The notes under the pieces: model-generated
The model's input: the letters and a program-made list of their open reading frames with translations, nothing else
What the model was told of the DNA's origin: nothing
The model's database searches: none
Source: Mycobacteroides salmoniphilum
GTDB taxonomy: Bacteria; Actinomycetota; Actinomycetes; Mycobacteriales; Mycobacteriaceae
Assembly: GCF_004924335.1 (NCBI RefSeq)
Contig: NZ_CP024633.1
Location: 1,860,001-1,924,000, forward strand
Direction of reading: 5' to 3'
DNA length: 64,000 nucleotides
Made by a program: the position numbers and the translations under genes
In this document: positions 25,179 to 34,927 of the stretch, piece by piece
Numbering within the stretch: the stretch's first letter is position 1
Layout of the letters: every line of letters begins with the position of its first letter

Positions 25179-26065
25179 GCGGCATCTCCCGGGATCGCGG
25201 TCGCGGAGGCTTCTGCGTCTTCGATATCCGTTTCGGCGACACCGTAATCGGAAGGCCAGCCCGGGTACGGCGGCGGCGTGCCGCCGAATGCGGGGCACAG
25301 CGACTGATGGGCGCACCAGTTGCATAACCGGGACGGATTGGGCCGGAAGTCGCCCGTGGCGCCGAGGTTTTGAATCGTCCGCCAGATCGCCATCAACGTT
25401 TTCTCAAACTTGAGCAGCTCCGCCTCGTCCGGTGCGTAGTCGAGGACCTCACCATCGGACAGATACAGCAGTCGCAGCCGCCGCGGCACCACACCGCGGG
25501 TGCGATACAGCGCGACGGCGTAAAACTTCATTTGAAACAACGCCTTGGCTTCGAACAGGGCGCGCGGTGCACGTCCGGTCTTGTAATCCACCAGACGCAT
25601 CGCACCTCCGGGTGCGACATCGATGCGGTCGATGAAACCGCGCAGCATCGTGCCGTCGGACAGCTCGACCTCGACGCGCTCCTCGCAACTATCGGGATCG
25701 AATCCGGTGGGATCTTCGAGTCGGTAGTAGCCCGACAGTAGGTCTCTGGCTTCGTCGAGAAACCCTGGAAGGCGCTCGTCCTCGACCACCGCGGCGAGCT
25801 CGGGGTTCGATTCCACGAGGCGTTCCCACGCGGGCTCCACCAATCCGGCGGCGGTGGCGTACTCGCGTTCGGCGGCGGGCCGGGCGTAGAGATCTTCCAG
25901 AGCAGCGTGCACGAGACTGCCCCGCGCCTGCGCGGTTGAGGGCGGCTCGGGGAGCCGGTCGATCGCGCGGAACCGGTACAGCAGGGGGCACTGTTTGAAG
26001 TCGCTGGCACGGGAAGGAGACAGCGCGGGCCGGCGCGCCGGCCGGTTCTGCGTGGTCTCCTTCAT
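25175..26065 (-). CDS. RecB-family PD-(D/E)XK nuclease with Fe-S cysteines (Rv2119-like)
   Basis: About 296 residues; a stand-alone RecB/Cas4-like nuclease domain. Seen: SRASDFKQCPLLYRFRAIDR (first cysteine), RGSLVHAALEDLY (the GxxxH motif), GFIDRIDVAPGGAMRLVDYKTGR-type core with catalytic D...DYK, and the C-terminal trio CNWCAHQSLC. One cysteine far upstream and three clustered at the end is the layout that ligates a 4Fe-4S cluster in AddB and Cas4. There is no helicase beside it. Start uncertain: ATG 26065 gives a length near the M. tuberculosis homologue Rv2119; ATG 26083 and GTG 26119 are alternatives. Confidence 0.85.
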   Translation of the reverse strand: MKETTQNRPARRPALSPSRASDFKQCPLLYRFRAIDRLPEPPSTAQARGSLVHAALEDLYARPAAEREYATAAGLVEPAWERLVESNPELAAVVEDERLPGFLDEARDLLSGYYRLEDPTGFDPDSCEERVEVELSDGTMLRGFIDRIDVAPGGAMRLVDYKTGRAPRALFEAKALFQMKFYAVALYRTRGVVPRRLRLLYLSDGEVLDYAPDEAELLKFEKTLMAIWRTIQNLGATGDFRPNPSRLCNWCAHQSLCPAFGGTPPPYPGWPSDYGVAETDIEDAEASATAIPGDAA

Positions 26066-26236
26066 GGTTGGCAGCCTAGGCATCGTGTCCGACAGGTGCT
26101 GACGCCACGCCGCGCACAAAACCGGTCGACGTCATTCAACACATGTCACAAGTCGTCCCCAAAATATCCGTACTCAAAGTAACGTCAATTTCTCATTGGT
26201 CATGGGTAGTGGCACCCCGCCCGAGAGGAATACGCA

Positions 26237-28204
26237 GTGACGACGGCAAAGCATCGAAGCCCGCTGGAGAGTCCGCAGGTACAGGACACGGCCCTGGCCG
26301 GAGCGGGTCAGGCCGAGCGGTGGACCGCAGCGGCGGATGGGCCCAGTCGGTACTCCCGGGTGTCGTTTACCCCCAATGTCTCGATACCGCTGTCCGACGG
26401 CGCTGTGCTCAAGGCCCAGGTGTTCCGGCCGGCCAATGCGGACGGGACTCCGGTGAGCGACCCGGTGCCGGTGCTTTTCAACCTCACCCCCTACAACAAA
26501 TCCGTGACTCATCTGGCGGCCTGGCTGCTGCGGGGACTGCGCCGGTTCGGCGTGACCGTGCCTGCCGCGCCGCCGAAGAACCCGCGTCTCGTCGAGCTCG
26601 CCGAGCTGGCGCGCGCCATTCCGGGCGGTGGCCTGACGACGTTCGGGGTGAACGACTCGCTGATCCGCAGCGGGTACGCCCAGGTGGTGGTGGACGTTCG
26701 CGGTACCGGCGCCTCCACCGGTGATTGGGGCATGCTCAACGATGTCGAACAGCGCGACACCGCCGAGGTGGTGGCCTGGGCGCTGGCGCAGCCCTGGTGC
26801 GACGGGTCGGTCGGGATGTACGGCATCTCCTACTGTTCGATCAACGCCCTGCAGGCTGCCGGTAACCGGGTACCGGGCCTCGGCGCGGTGTTCGCGGTCG
26901 AGCCGGTCAGCGACATCTCCCGCGACCTCATGAAAACCGGTGGGGCACAGACATTCTTCCTGCCCATCTGGATGCTTGCCGTCGCGTTGGGAAAGTGGTT
27001 GCCGTCGCCGTCGGATGTGACCCGTGGTGGCATCGGGCTGGGCTGGTTGGTAGGGCGGTTGCGTGCACCGCTGAATCGCGTGGTGCGGTACATCTTCGAG
27101 GGATTGCGCGGCAAGGGCGCGCTGATCGACAACGACGAATACTTCCAGCAGGTCAGTCCCCGGTTCGAGGATATCGAGATCCCGACGTTCGTCTACGGGG
27201 CGTGGGACGACATCTTTGGTCCGGCCGCACTGCGTATCCATCGCCGAACAACGTTGTCGGTGGGCAGCTTTCAGGTTGTCATCAACGAGGGGTACCACGG
27301 CTCTCCGGGTTCGCAGCTCGGTCGTCAGGGCGGACCGCCTCGGCTGGATGTCTTGCAGCGCGCATGGTTTGACAAGTGGCTCAAGGGTATTGACAACGGA
27401 ATGGAGGCCTACGGCCCGCTCACCTTGCAGCAGCAAAATGGCGGCTGGCACACCCTGGACGCCTATCCACGACCCGAGGCAAGGCCGCAACGCTTCTACC
27501 TGGATGCCGAACCCTCGGGTGTGGGGGCCGGTTCGACGTTCGACGGGTCGTTGGCGGGTGCCGTACCGCTCAATAGGACCGAGCACTTGCTGCGCCGCCG
27601 GATGGGGCTGCTGAAATCGCCCACCACCTCCCGGTTGACGGCCGGTATCACCGCCGCGTTGGGCACGTCCGGACTCAAGGACTCGCGCTACTTCGAACGC
27701 GGTGCACTCACGTTCACCAGCGGCGTTGCCGCGGAGCCGTGGGTGATCTCGGGGCCGCTCAACCTTCATCTGTGTACCAAAGCGATGGGAGCGGAGGCAT
27801 TCTGGGTCGTCTCGGTGACCGATGTGGCGCCGGATGGCTTTTCGCGGATGCTGGCCGAAGGAGCGCTGCTGGCATCGCGTCGCGGCGTGGACGAGGACAA
27901 GAGTCTGCGGACCGTAGATGGTGACTATCTCTCGCCCTGGCACCCCACCGGCACGGGGTGCAAGCTCCCGGTGCAGCCCGGAGTACCGATCACGCTCGAC
28001 ATCGATCTCACGGAAGTAGATGCGGTGATCGCGGCCGGGCACCGGCTGCGGGTCGTCGTCTCGGCCGCCAGCCTGCCGAGGTACATACCGTCCATTCCGG
28101 AGCTGTGGGCGAGCCGCCACGGTCAGGCCCTGATTCTGGACCCCGAGCAGCCGAGTTACCTGGTGGCACCCGTGGTTGTGGGTGTCGGCACCGGGGCTGC
28201 CTAG
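26237..28204 (+). CDS. CocE/NonD-family alpha/beta hydrolase (peptidase S15-like)
   Basis: 655 residues: an N-terminal alpha/beta-hydrolase domain followed by the C-terminal galactose-binding-like jelly-roll domain of X-Pro dipeptidyl-peptidase/cocaine-esterase proteins. Seen: VVVDVRGTGASTGDW (oxyanion/strand region), nucleophile serine in GMYGISYCSINA, GAWDDIFGP (catalytic aspartate region), NEGYHGSPGS (catalytic histidine), and C-terminal VTDVAPDGFSRMLAEGAL and GHRLRVVVSAASLPRY. Likely an esterase or acyl hydrolase; substrate unknown. No signal peptide is evident. A 117-171 base gap separates it from the divergent RecB-like gene. Confidence 0.88.
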   Translation: MTTAKHRSPLESPQVQDTALAGAGQAERWTAAADGPSRYSRVSFTPNVSIPLSDGAVLKAQVFRPANADGTPVSDPVPVLFNLTPYNKSVTHLAAWLLRGLRRFGVTVPAAPPKNPRLVELAELARAIPGGGLTTFGVNDSLIRSGYAQVVVDVRGTGASTGDWGMLNDVEQRDTAEVVAWALAQPWCDGSVGMYGISYCSINALQAAGNRVPGLGAVFAVEPVSDISRDLMKTGGAQTFFLPIWMLAVALGKWLPSPSDVTRGGIGLGWLVGRLRAPLNRVVRYIFEGLRGKGALIDNDEYFQQVSPRFEDIEIPTFVYGAWDDIFGPAALRIHRRTTLSVGSFQVVINEGYHGSPGSQLGRQGGPPRLDVLQRAWFDKWLKGIDNGMEAYGPLTLQQQNGGWHTLDAYPRPEARPQRFYLDAEPSGVGAGSTFDGSLAGAVPLNRTEHLLRRRMGLLKSPTTSRLTAGITAALGTSGLKDSRYFERGALTFTSGVAAEPWVISGPLNLHLCTKAMGAEAFWVVSVTDVAPDGFSRMLAEGALLASRRGVDEDKSLRTVDGDYLSPWHPTGTGCKLPVQPGVPITLDIDLTEVDAVIAAGHRLRVVVSAASLPRYIPSIPELWASRHGQALILDPEQPSYLVAPVVVGVGTGAA

Positions 28205-28243
28205 TCCTCGTCAGTTCACCAATTTTTCAGCCACTTTTTCTGT

Positions 28244-28263
28244 AACTTACGGTACCGTAGGTT
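28244..28263. promoter_or_regulatory. Second copy of the palindromic operator, upstream of desA-type gene
   Basis: AACTTACGGTACCGTAGGTT is palindromic except for one pair and shares 18 of 20 bases with the element at 21278-21297. It lies in an AT-rich stretch and ends 27 bases before the GTG of the desaturase gene. Confidence 0.7.
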
Positions 28264-28290
28264 GGAGATGTTGGTAGGCCGAAGGGACAG

Positions 28291-29220
28291 GTGAACGAGA
28301 TGGTGACCGGACTGCAAACGCGATTGCTCACCGAGTTGGAGCCCGTTGTCGAGGAGAATCTCGAACGGCACCTGGCTGTCGCGCGGCCATGGGCCCCACA
28401 TGATTACGTGCCGTGGAGCCGGGGCCGGGATTTTGCCTTCCTCGGTGGCGAGGATTGGCGGCCGGAGGACAGTCCGCTCGATCCGGTGGCCCAGTCGGCG
28501 TTGATCGTCAACCTGCTGACAGAGGACAACCTGCCGTCTTATCACCGTGAGATCGCCACGAGATTTGGGCGAGACGGCGCGTGGGGAACCTGGGTAGGCC
28601 AGTGGACGGCGGAGGAAGGGCGGCACAGCATCGCGCTTCGCGACTATCTGGTGGTCACCCGTGGTGTCGACCCGACCAATCTTGAAGCAATGCGCATGGC
28701 GCACACCGTCGCCGGTTATGACTCAGGGGATAAGACGCCCCTGGAGGCGTTGGCTTACGTGTCGTTCCAGGAGCTGGCCACACGGATATCGCACCGCAAC
28801 ACGGGGAAGGCCTCGGGCTGCCCGATCGCCGATCAGCTGTTGGCGCGGGTGGCGCTGGATGAAAACCTGCACATGGTCTTCTACCGCAATCTCATGTCGG
28901 CGGCACTCGATATCGAGCCCGATGCCGCGATACAGGCGATCTGCAAGGAGATCGTCGGCTTCTCGATGCCGGGTATGGGGATGGCGGGTTTCGCGCAGAA
29001 CGCGATAGCCATCGCGAAGGCGGGCATCTACGACTTGCGCATCCATCACGACGAGGTGCTGCAGCCCATCCTGCGGTTCTGGCGGGTGTTCGAACGTTCC
29101 GATATCGGGCCCGAGGGTGAGCAGGCTCGCGAGACTCTCGTGAAATTCCTTGCGGCAGTGGATGAACGTGCAAAGTACTACGAGGAGAAGGCGGCCACGC
29201 GCGCGGCAAGAGGTGCCTGA
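28291..29220 (+). CDS. Acyl-ACP desaturase, DesA1/DesA2 type (ferritin-like di-iron)
   Basis: 309 residues of the soluble di-iron acyl-ACP desaturase family; mycobacterial DesA1/DesA2 act in mycolic-acid desaturation. Iron-ligand motifs are seen as LTEDNLPSYH, WTAEEGRHSIALRDYL (ExxH) and ALDENLHMVFYRN (ExxH) in a helical bundle. Unrelated in fold to the membrane desaturase at 21327 but sharing its operator-like palindrome. GTG 28291 follows GAAGGGA closely; ATG 28300 is an alternative with more usual spacing. Which DesA paralogue this is cannot be fixed without alignment. Confidence 0.88.
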   Translation: MNEMVTGLQTRLLTELEPVVEENLERHLAVARPWAPHDYVPWSRGRDFAFLGGEDWRPEDSPLDPVAQSALIVNLLTEDNLPSYHREIATRFGRDGAWGTWVGQWTAEEGRHSIALRDYLVVTRGVDPTNLEAMRMAHTVAGYDSGDKTPLEALAYVSFQELATRISHRNTGKASGCPIADQLLARVALDENLHMVFYRNLMSAALDIEPDAAIQAICKEIVGFSMPGMGMAGFAQNAIAIAKAGIYDLRIHHDEVLQPILRFWRVFERSDIGPEGEQARETLVKFLAAVDERAKYYEEKAATRAARGA

Positions 29221-29225
29221 ACGCA

Positions 29226-29268
29226 ACTACCGGAGGTCACCCGCGGTTGGCGGATGACCTCCGGTAGT
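29226..29268. terminator. Bidirectional terminator-like hairpin
   Basis: ACTACCGGAGGTCA (29226-29239) pairs perfectly with TGACCTCCGGTAGT (29255-29268) over a 15-base loop. It sits exactly between the convergent desaturase and helicase genes, so it can end both transcripts. Confidence 0.8.
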
Positions 29269-29293
29269 CGGCATATCGATCGTGGATTCAGAC

Positions 29294-30637
29294 CTACCTC
29301 GAGGTGCTACTGCTGCCTGCGCGCTGCGCGGACCGCTGCCCATGTCCACCGCGCCGAGGCGCCCGCGCGGGGCGTCCCTCGGTGCCGCCACGGGGCCGCT
29401 GCGACCGCTGGCCGCGCTGTCCGCTCGGTGCGGGGGAGCCGCTGGCCTTCTGGGCGGGAGCAGGTTTCACATACGGTGCTACCTCGCCCACCAATTTCTT
29501 GACCTCGTCGGAATGAGCCGTCACCTGCTGCGGGGTGGCCGTGATGGCGGCCTTGCGCAGCAGCTGCGTGACGTCGCGTCGCTGTTCGGGAAGCACCACC
29601 GTCACCACGTCACCGGCACCGCCGGCGCGGGCCGTGCGGCCCGACCGGTGCAGGTAGGCCTTGTGCTCGGCGGGCGGGTCGACGTGCACGACCAAGGTCA
29701 CGTCATCGACATGGACTCCGCGTGCGGCGACATCGGTAGCCACCAGCACCCGTGCCTGGCCACCGGAGAACGCGGCGAGGTTACGGTCGCGTGCACCCTG
29801 AGAAAGGTTGCCGTGCAAGTCAACCGAGGGAATACCCGACTGGTTGAGCTGATGTGCGAGCCGCTTCGCCTGATGCTTGGTGCGCATGAACAGGATGCGC
29901 CGCCCGGTGCCGGAGGCCAGCGTGTTGACGAGATCGCGCTTGGCGTCGGGGCCGCTGACGGTGAACACGTGGTGCGTCATCGCGGCGACGGGGGAGTCGA
30001 CGGAATCGACCGAGTGCTCGGCGGGGTTGTGCAGGAACCGCTTGACGAGCTTGTCGACGTCGTTGTCCAGGGTGGCCGAGAACAGCAGGCGCTGACCGGA
30101 ACTCGGTGTCGCGGCCAGCAGCCGGGTCACCGCGGGCAGGAATCCGAGGTCGGCCATGTGGTCGGCCTCGTCCAGCACGCAGATCTCCACCGCGTCCAGA
30201 CTCAGATGGCGTTGCTTCAGAAGGTCTTCCAGGCGTCCCGGGCAGGCGACCACGATGTCGACGCCGGCCGAGAGGGCTTGCACCTGCCGGTGCTGGGAGA
30301 CTCCACCGAAAATGGTGGTGACCTTGAGGCGGCAGATCGCGGCCAAAGGTTCGATGACTGCGCTGATTTGGGTCGCCAGCTCCCGAGTGGGTGCCAGCAC
30401 AAGTGCCCGTGGCTTACGCGGCACCCGGTTGCCGCTGGCAATACGGGAGACGACAGGAAGGGAGAACGCGAGAGTCTTTCCGCTGCCGGTCTTGCCGCGG
30501 GCCAGTACGTCACGGCCACTGAGAGTGTCGGGAAGAGTCGCGGCCTGGATGGGGAACGGCGCGCTGATTCCAGCGGCCTGCAACACGTCAATAAGTGGTG
30601 CGGGCACGCCAAGGGAATCAAATGTGGGTTGAGACAT
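29294..30637 (-). CDS. DEAD-box RNA helicase, RhlE type
   Basis: 447 residues, ATP-dependent RNA helicase probably acting in ribosome biogenesis or RNA decay. Motifs in order: Q motif (FPIQAATLP), Walker A ARGKTGSGKT, APTRELATQI, DEAD box VLDEADHMADLGF, SAT (LLFSATLDND), and helicase motifs in ATDVAARGVHVDDV and HRSGRTARAGG. A basic, Gly/Arg/Pro-rich C-terminal tail (from about KPAPAQKASGS) is typical for RNA binding in RhlE. The 282-base upstream region is long for this genome and could be a structured leader. Confidence 0.92.
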   Translation of the reverse strand: MSQPTFDSLGVPAPLIDVLQAAGISAPFPIQAATLPDTLSGRDVLARGKTGSGKTLAFSLPVVSRIASGNRVPRKPRALVLAPTRELATQISAVIEPLAAICRLKVTTIFGGVSQHRQVQALSAGVDIVVACPGRLEDLLKQRHLSLDAVEICVLDEADHMADLGFLPAVTRLLAATPSSGQRLLFSATLDNDVDKLVKRFLHNPAEHSVDSVDSPVAAMTHHVFTVSGPDAKRDLVNTLASGTGRRILFMRTKHQAKRLAHQLNQSGIPSVDLHGNLSQGARDRNLAAFSGGQARVLVATDVAARGVHVDDVTLVVHVDPPAEHKAYLHRSGRTARAGGAGDVVTVVLPEQRRDVTQLLRKAAITATPQQVTAHSDEVKKLVGEVAPYVKPAPAQKASGSPAPSGQRGQRSQRPRGGTEGRPARAPRRGGHGQRSAQRAGSSSTSR

Positions 30638-31765
<1,128 letters not shown>

Positions 31766-32335
31766 CTACGGGGTAGGGGTCGGGGCGGGAGCCGGGGCAC
31801 CGGCGGGAGGCGCCTCATGTGGTGCGGCGGTACCCGCGAGCGATGTCCCGGTCTTGAGCAGTAGGTCGGAGGTCCGCTTCGACAACTTCCAACCCTGGCC
31901 CTCGGGTGAGAACGACATCGGCACCGCGAACCCGCCCATCTTGGGGCTCGGGCTGTTGATGGTGACGACGGCCTCGACATCGCCCGCGGTCTCCGTCGAC
32001 CACTTGGGGTCCTTCACGGTGAACGACAAGGGCGAGAACCCGGCGTCGCCGATCGCCTTGGTGAACTTGTCCAGCTGTTCGGGGGTGGCGCCCTGAACGG
32101 CGGTGACCTTCTCGGCGCCCGGCAGGGTCGGATCGGCGAGACGGTTGAGAACATCGGTCAGCACCGCCGGATCCGGCAGCGGATGGTCTGGGACGGCCGC
32201 GGCGGCGGCCGGGGACGCGGGCTGCGTCACCGAGGAGCTGACCGGGGCGGCCTTATCGCTTGAGCTGCTGCAGGCGGTTAGGGCGAGAACGGCGGCACCC
32301 GCCGCGACGACTGCGAGTTGAAGGTGACGGGCCAT
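31766..32335 (-). CDS. lppK: LppK-like lipoprotein, MTB12-type domain
   Basis: 189 residues. A signal peptide ending in lipobox LALTAC (cysteine about residue 22) predicts lipid anchoring outside the membrane. After a Ser/Ala/Pro-rich linker comes a compact domain: VLNRLADPTLPGAEKVTAVQGA, then FSPLSFTVKDPKW and VPMSFSPEGQGWKLSKRTSDLLL. It ends in a Pro/Ala-rich tail. It resembles M. tuberculosis LppK (Rv2116), also next to mpa and trmI. ATG 32335 puts the signal peptide at the N-terminus; ATG 32359 is an alternative. Function unknown. The domain is clearly related to the next gene's product. Confidence 0.85.
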   Translation of the reverse strand: MARHLQLAVVAAGAAVLALTACSSSSDKAAPVSSSVTQPASPAAAAAVPDHPLPDPAVLTDVLNRLADPTLPGAEKVTAVQGATPEQLDKFTKAIGDAGFSPLSFTVKDPKWSTETAGDVEAVVTINSPSPKMGGFAVPMSFSPEGQGWKLSKRTSDLLLKTGTSLAGTAAPHEAPPAGAPAPAPTPTP

Positions 32336-32370
32336 GATCCAGGTGACTCCATTCGGCATATCGGCTACGT

Positions 32371-32916
32371 CTACCTTCCAGACTTACCGGATGCCGCCTG
32401 GATTAGCGAAATGGCTGACGCCTTGCTGATCTTCCAGCCGTCCTGATTCACGAAGTTGATCTTCGTCGTGTAGGCCTGGGTCTTGGGACCGGTAATGGTG
32501 ACCGCAGCCGAGGCCAGACCCGGTCCGGTGGATTTGACGTCGGACACCGTGAAAGCGAGCGGTAGGAAACCATCGCGGTTGGCGTTCTTGAACGCGCGAT
32601 CAGCGTAGATCCCCTCGCCGGCGCCGATGCCGCCCTCGACCAGACCGCCCTTGGCGAGGGCCGACACGCCCGGATCGGCGAGCGAATACAGCAAACCGCT
32701 CAACTCATCGGATGTGGGTGTGGCATCGGCCGGGTCGGAAGGAACGTCCATCGGGATATCCCACGACACGGGGGCGACGCCGACGGGTATCGCGATCGTT
32801 GCTGTCGAGCTAGGAGAGCTGGCTGTCGGCTCGCCCATTGGCACTGCCAAGCCAACCGCGGCCGCCGCGAGTAAACCCAGCATGGCGACCCCCGACATAC
32901 CGGTTTGTGAGCTCAC
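32371..32916 (-). CDS. Secreted MTB12/CFP-2-family protein
   Basis: 181 residues with an N-terminal signal peptide (GVAMLGLLAAAAVGLAVP) and no lipobox cysteine, so probably secreted. The mature part strongly resembles the low-molecular-weight antigen MTB12 (CFP-2, Rv2376c): LLYSLADPGVSALAKGGLVE, FLPLAFTVSDVKSTGPG, INFVNQDGWKISKASAISL. GTG 32916 is chosen because AAAGGA lies five bases before it. Upstream of the lppK-like gene on the same strand, 35 bases apart, so probably one transcript. In M. tuberculosis the MTB12 gene is elsewhere. Function unknown. Confidence 0.85.
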   Translation of the reverse strand: MSSQTGMSGVAMLGLLAAAAVGLAVPMGEPTASSPSSTATIAIPVGVAPVSWDIPMDVPSDPADATPTSDELSGLLYSLADPGVSALAKGGLVEGGIGAGEGIYADRAFKNANRDGFLPLAFTVSDVKSTGPGLASAAVTITGPKTQAYTTKINFVNQDGWKISKASAISLIQAASGKSGR

Positions 32917-33061
32917 GGTTGTCCTTTCGATCGACCTGAATGTGACGAACGCTAACAGCGTAGACGTCACAGACAACGGGTAGACCCCGCATGACCGGCC
33001 AATCGCCGGTAGCGTTGAAGTATCCACCGCACCAATTCTCGGTGTGGGAAAGGAGGACATC

Positions 33062-34879
33062 ATGAGTGAGTCAGAGCGTTCAGAGGCGTTCGGCACACCG
33101 GATGCCGCCGAGCTGGAGCGGCTACGCCGCGAGATTGCGGCGCTTCGCCAAGAGTTGGAAGACAGTGCGACTTCGCGAGGAGCGAGCGCCGGCGATGCCG
33201 GTCGTCTGCGCGACCTGAACCAGCTTGAGGCCCGCATTGACTCCCTGAACGCGCGGAACGCCAAGCTGATGGACACCCTCAAGGAGGCCCGTCAGCAGCT
33301 TCTGGCGCTGCGTGAGGAAGTTGACCGGCTGGGCCAGCCGCCGAGCGGTTACGGCGTGTTGCTGGCGGTGCAGGCCGACGACACAGTCGACGTCTTCACC
33401 TCGGGCCGCAAGATGCGGGTGACCTGCTCGCCCAACATCGAGACCGCTGAGCTGCGCCGGGGACAGACCGTGCGTCTCAATGAGGCGCTCACTGTGGTCG
33501 AGGCCGGCAACTTCGAATCTGTCGGTGAGATCAGCACCCTGCGAGAGCTGCTGGACGATGGTCACCGCGCGCTTGTGGTGGGACATGCCGACGAGGAACG
33601 CATCGTCTGGCTGGCCGATCCGCTGATCGCTCCCGACCTCTCCGACGTGTCCGAGGATGCCGACGGAGCGGATCTCAAGCCCCGGAAACTACGGCCCGGC
33701 GATTCGTTGCTGGTTGACACCAAGGCCGGGTATGCCTTCGAGCGGATACCCAAGGCCGAGGTCGAGGACCTGGTGCTGGAGGAGGTGCCGGACGTCAGCT
33801 ATGGCGACATCGGTGGCCTGACCCGGCAGATCGAGCAGATCCGCGACGCGGTGGAGCTGCCGTTCCTGCACAAGGACCTCTACCGGGAGTACGCGCTGCG
33901 CCCGCCCAAGGGTGTGCTGCTGTACGGGCCCCCCGGATGCGGAAAGACGCTCATCGCCAAGGCCGTTGCCAACTCGCTGGCCAAGAAGATGGCAGAGCTG
34001 CGTGGCGACGACTCCCGCGAGGCCAAGTCCTACTTCCTGAACATCAAGGGCCCGGAGCTACTCAACAAGTTCGTCGGTGAGACCGAGCGGCATATCCGCT
34101 TGATCTTCCAGCGGGCCCGCGAAAAAGCTTCGGACGGTACGCCGGTCATCGTCTTCTTCGATGAGATGGACTCGATCTTCCGCACCCGCGGTACCGGTGT
34201 CAGCTCCGACGTCGAGACGACCGTGGTGCCGCAGCTGCTGTCCGAGATCGACGGCGTCGAAGGCCTGGAGAACGTCATCGTCATCGGCGCCTCCAACCGT
34301 GAAGACATGATCGATCCGGCGATCCTGCGGCCCGGCCGCCTGGACGTGAAGATCAAGATCGAACGGCCCGATGCCGAGTCGGCGCAGGACATCTTCTCCA
34401 AGTACCTCACCGAGAAGCTGCCGGTCAACGAGGACGATCTCGCCGAGTTCGGTGGCGATCGCGGACTGACCATCAAGGCGATGATCGAGAAGGTCGTGGA
34501 CCGGATGTACGCCGAGATCGACGACAACCGGTTCCTGGAAGTCACCTATGCCAACGGTGACAAGGAAGTCATGTACTTCAAGGACTTCAACTCCGGCGCC
34601 ATGATCCAGAACGTCGTGGATCGTGCGAAGAAGAACGCCATCAAGGCGGTGCTGGAGAGCGGTCAGAAGGGTCTGCGGATTCAGCATCTGCTCGACTCGA
34701 TCGTTGACGAGTTCGCCGAGAACGAGGATCTGCCCAACACCACGAATCCGGATGACTGGGCGCGGATCTCGGGCAAGAAGGGCGAACGGATCGTCTACAT
34801 CCGCACGCTGGTCACCGGCAAGAGCTCGAGTGCCAGCCGTGCGATCGACACCGAATCGAGCCTGGGTCAGTACCTGTAG
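33062..34879 (+). CDS. mpa: Mycobacterial proteasome ATPase Mpa (ARC)
   Basis: 605-residue AAA+ unfoldase that binds Pup through its N-terminal coiled coil and feeds pupylated proteins to the 20S proteasome. Seen: coiled coil ([16 protein letters not shown] and after), tandem OB domains, Walker [14 protein letters not shown], Walker [16 protein letters not shown], and the arginine-finger region [14 protein letters not shown]. The C-terminal Q-Y-L motif needed to dock into and open the proteasome is intact (LGQYL). ATG 33062 with GGAAAGGAGG upstream. Confidence 0.97.
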   Translation: MSESERSEAFGTPDAAELERLRREIAALRQELEDSATSRGASAGDAGRLRDLNQLEARIDSLNARNAKLMDTLKEARQQLLALREEVDRLGQPPSGYGVLLAVQADDTVDVFTSGRKMRVTCSPNIETAELRRGQTVRLNEALTVVEAGNFESVGEISTLRELLDDGHRALVVGHADEERIVWLADPLIAPDLSDVSEDADGADLKPRKLRPGDSLLVDTKAGYAFERIPKAEVEDLVLEEVPDVSYGDIGGLTRQIEQIRDAVELPFLHKDLYREYALRPPKGVLLYGPPGCGKTLIAKAVANSLAKKMAELRGDDSREAKSYFLNIKGPELLNKFVGETERHIRLIFQRAREKASDGTPVIVFFDEMDSIFRTRGTGVSSDVETTVVPQLLSEIDGVEGLENVIVIGASNREDMIDPAILRPGRLDVKIKIERPDAESAQDIFSKYLTEKLPVNEDDLAEFGGDRGLTIKAMIEKVVDRMYAEIDDNRFLEVTYANGDKEVMYFKDFNSGAMIQNVVDRAKKNAIKAVLESGQKGLRIQHLLDSIVDEFAENEDLPNTTNPDDWARISGKKGERIVYIRTLVTGKSSSASRAIDTESSLGQYL

Positions 34880-34892
34880 GCGCCGCTGCCCA

Positions 34893-34927
34893 GTGCTGAC
34901 AGTTCAGACTCGCTGAGCTGTCAGCAC
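34893..34927. terminator. Hairpin downstream of mpa
   Basis: GTGCTGACAG (34893-34902) pairs perfectly with CTGTCAGCAC (34918-34927) over a 15-base loop. One arm overlaps the last codons of the convergent methyltransferase gene, so it may end mpa transcription only, or both. Confidence 0.65.

Noticed and set aside
26174..28120. A 648-codon open frame on the minus strand
   Set aside because: Antisense to the CocE-type hydrolase gene, which has the catalytic serine, aspartate and histidine motifs.
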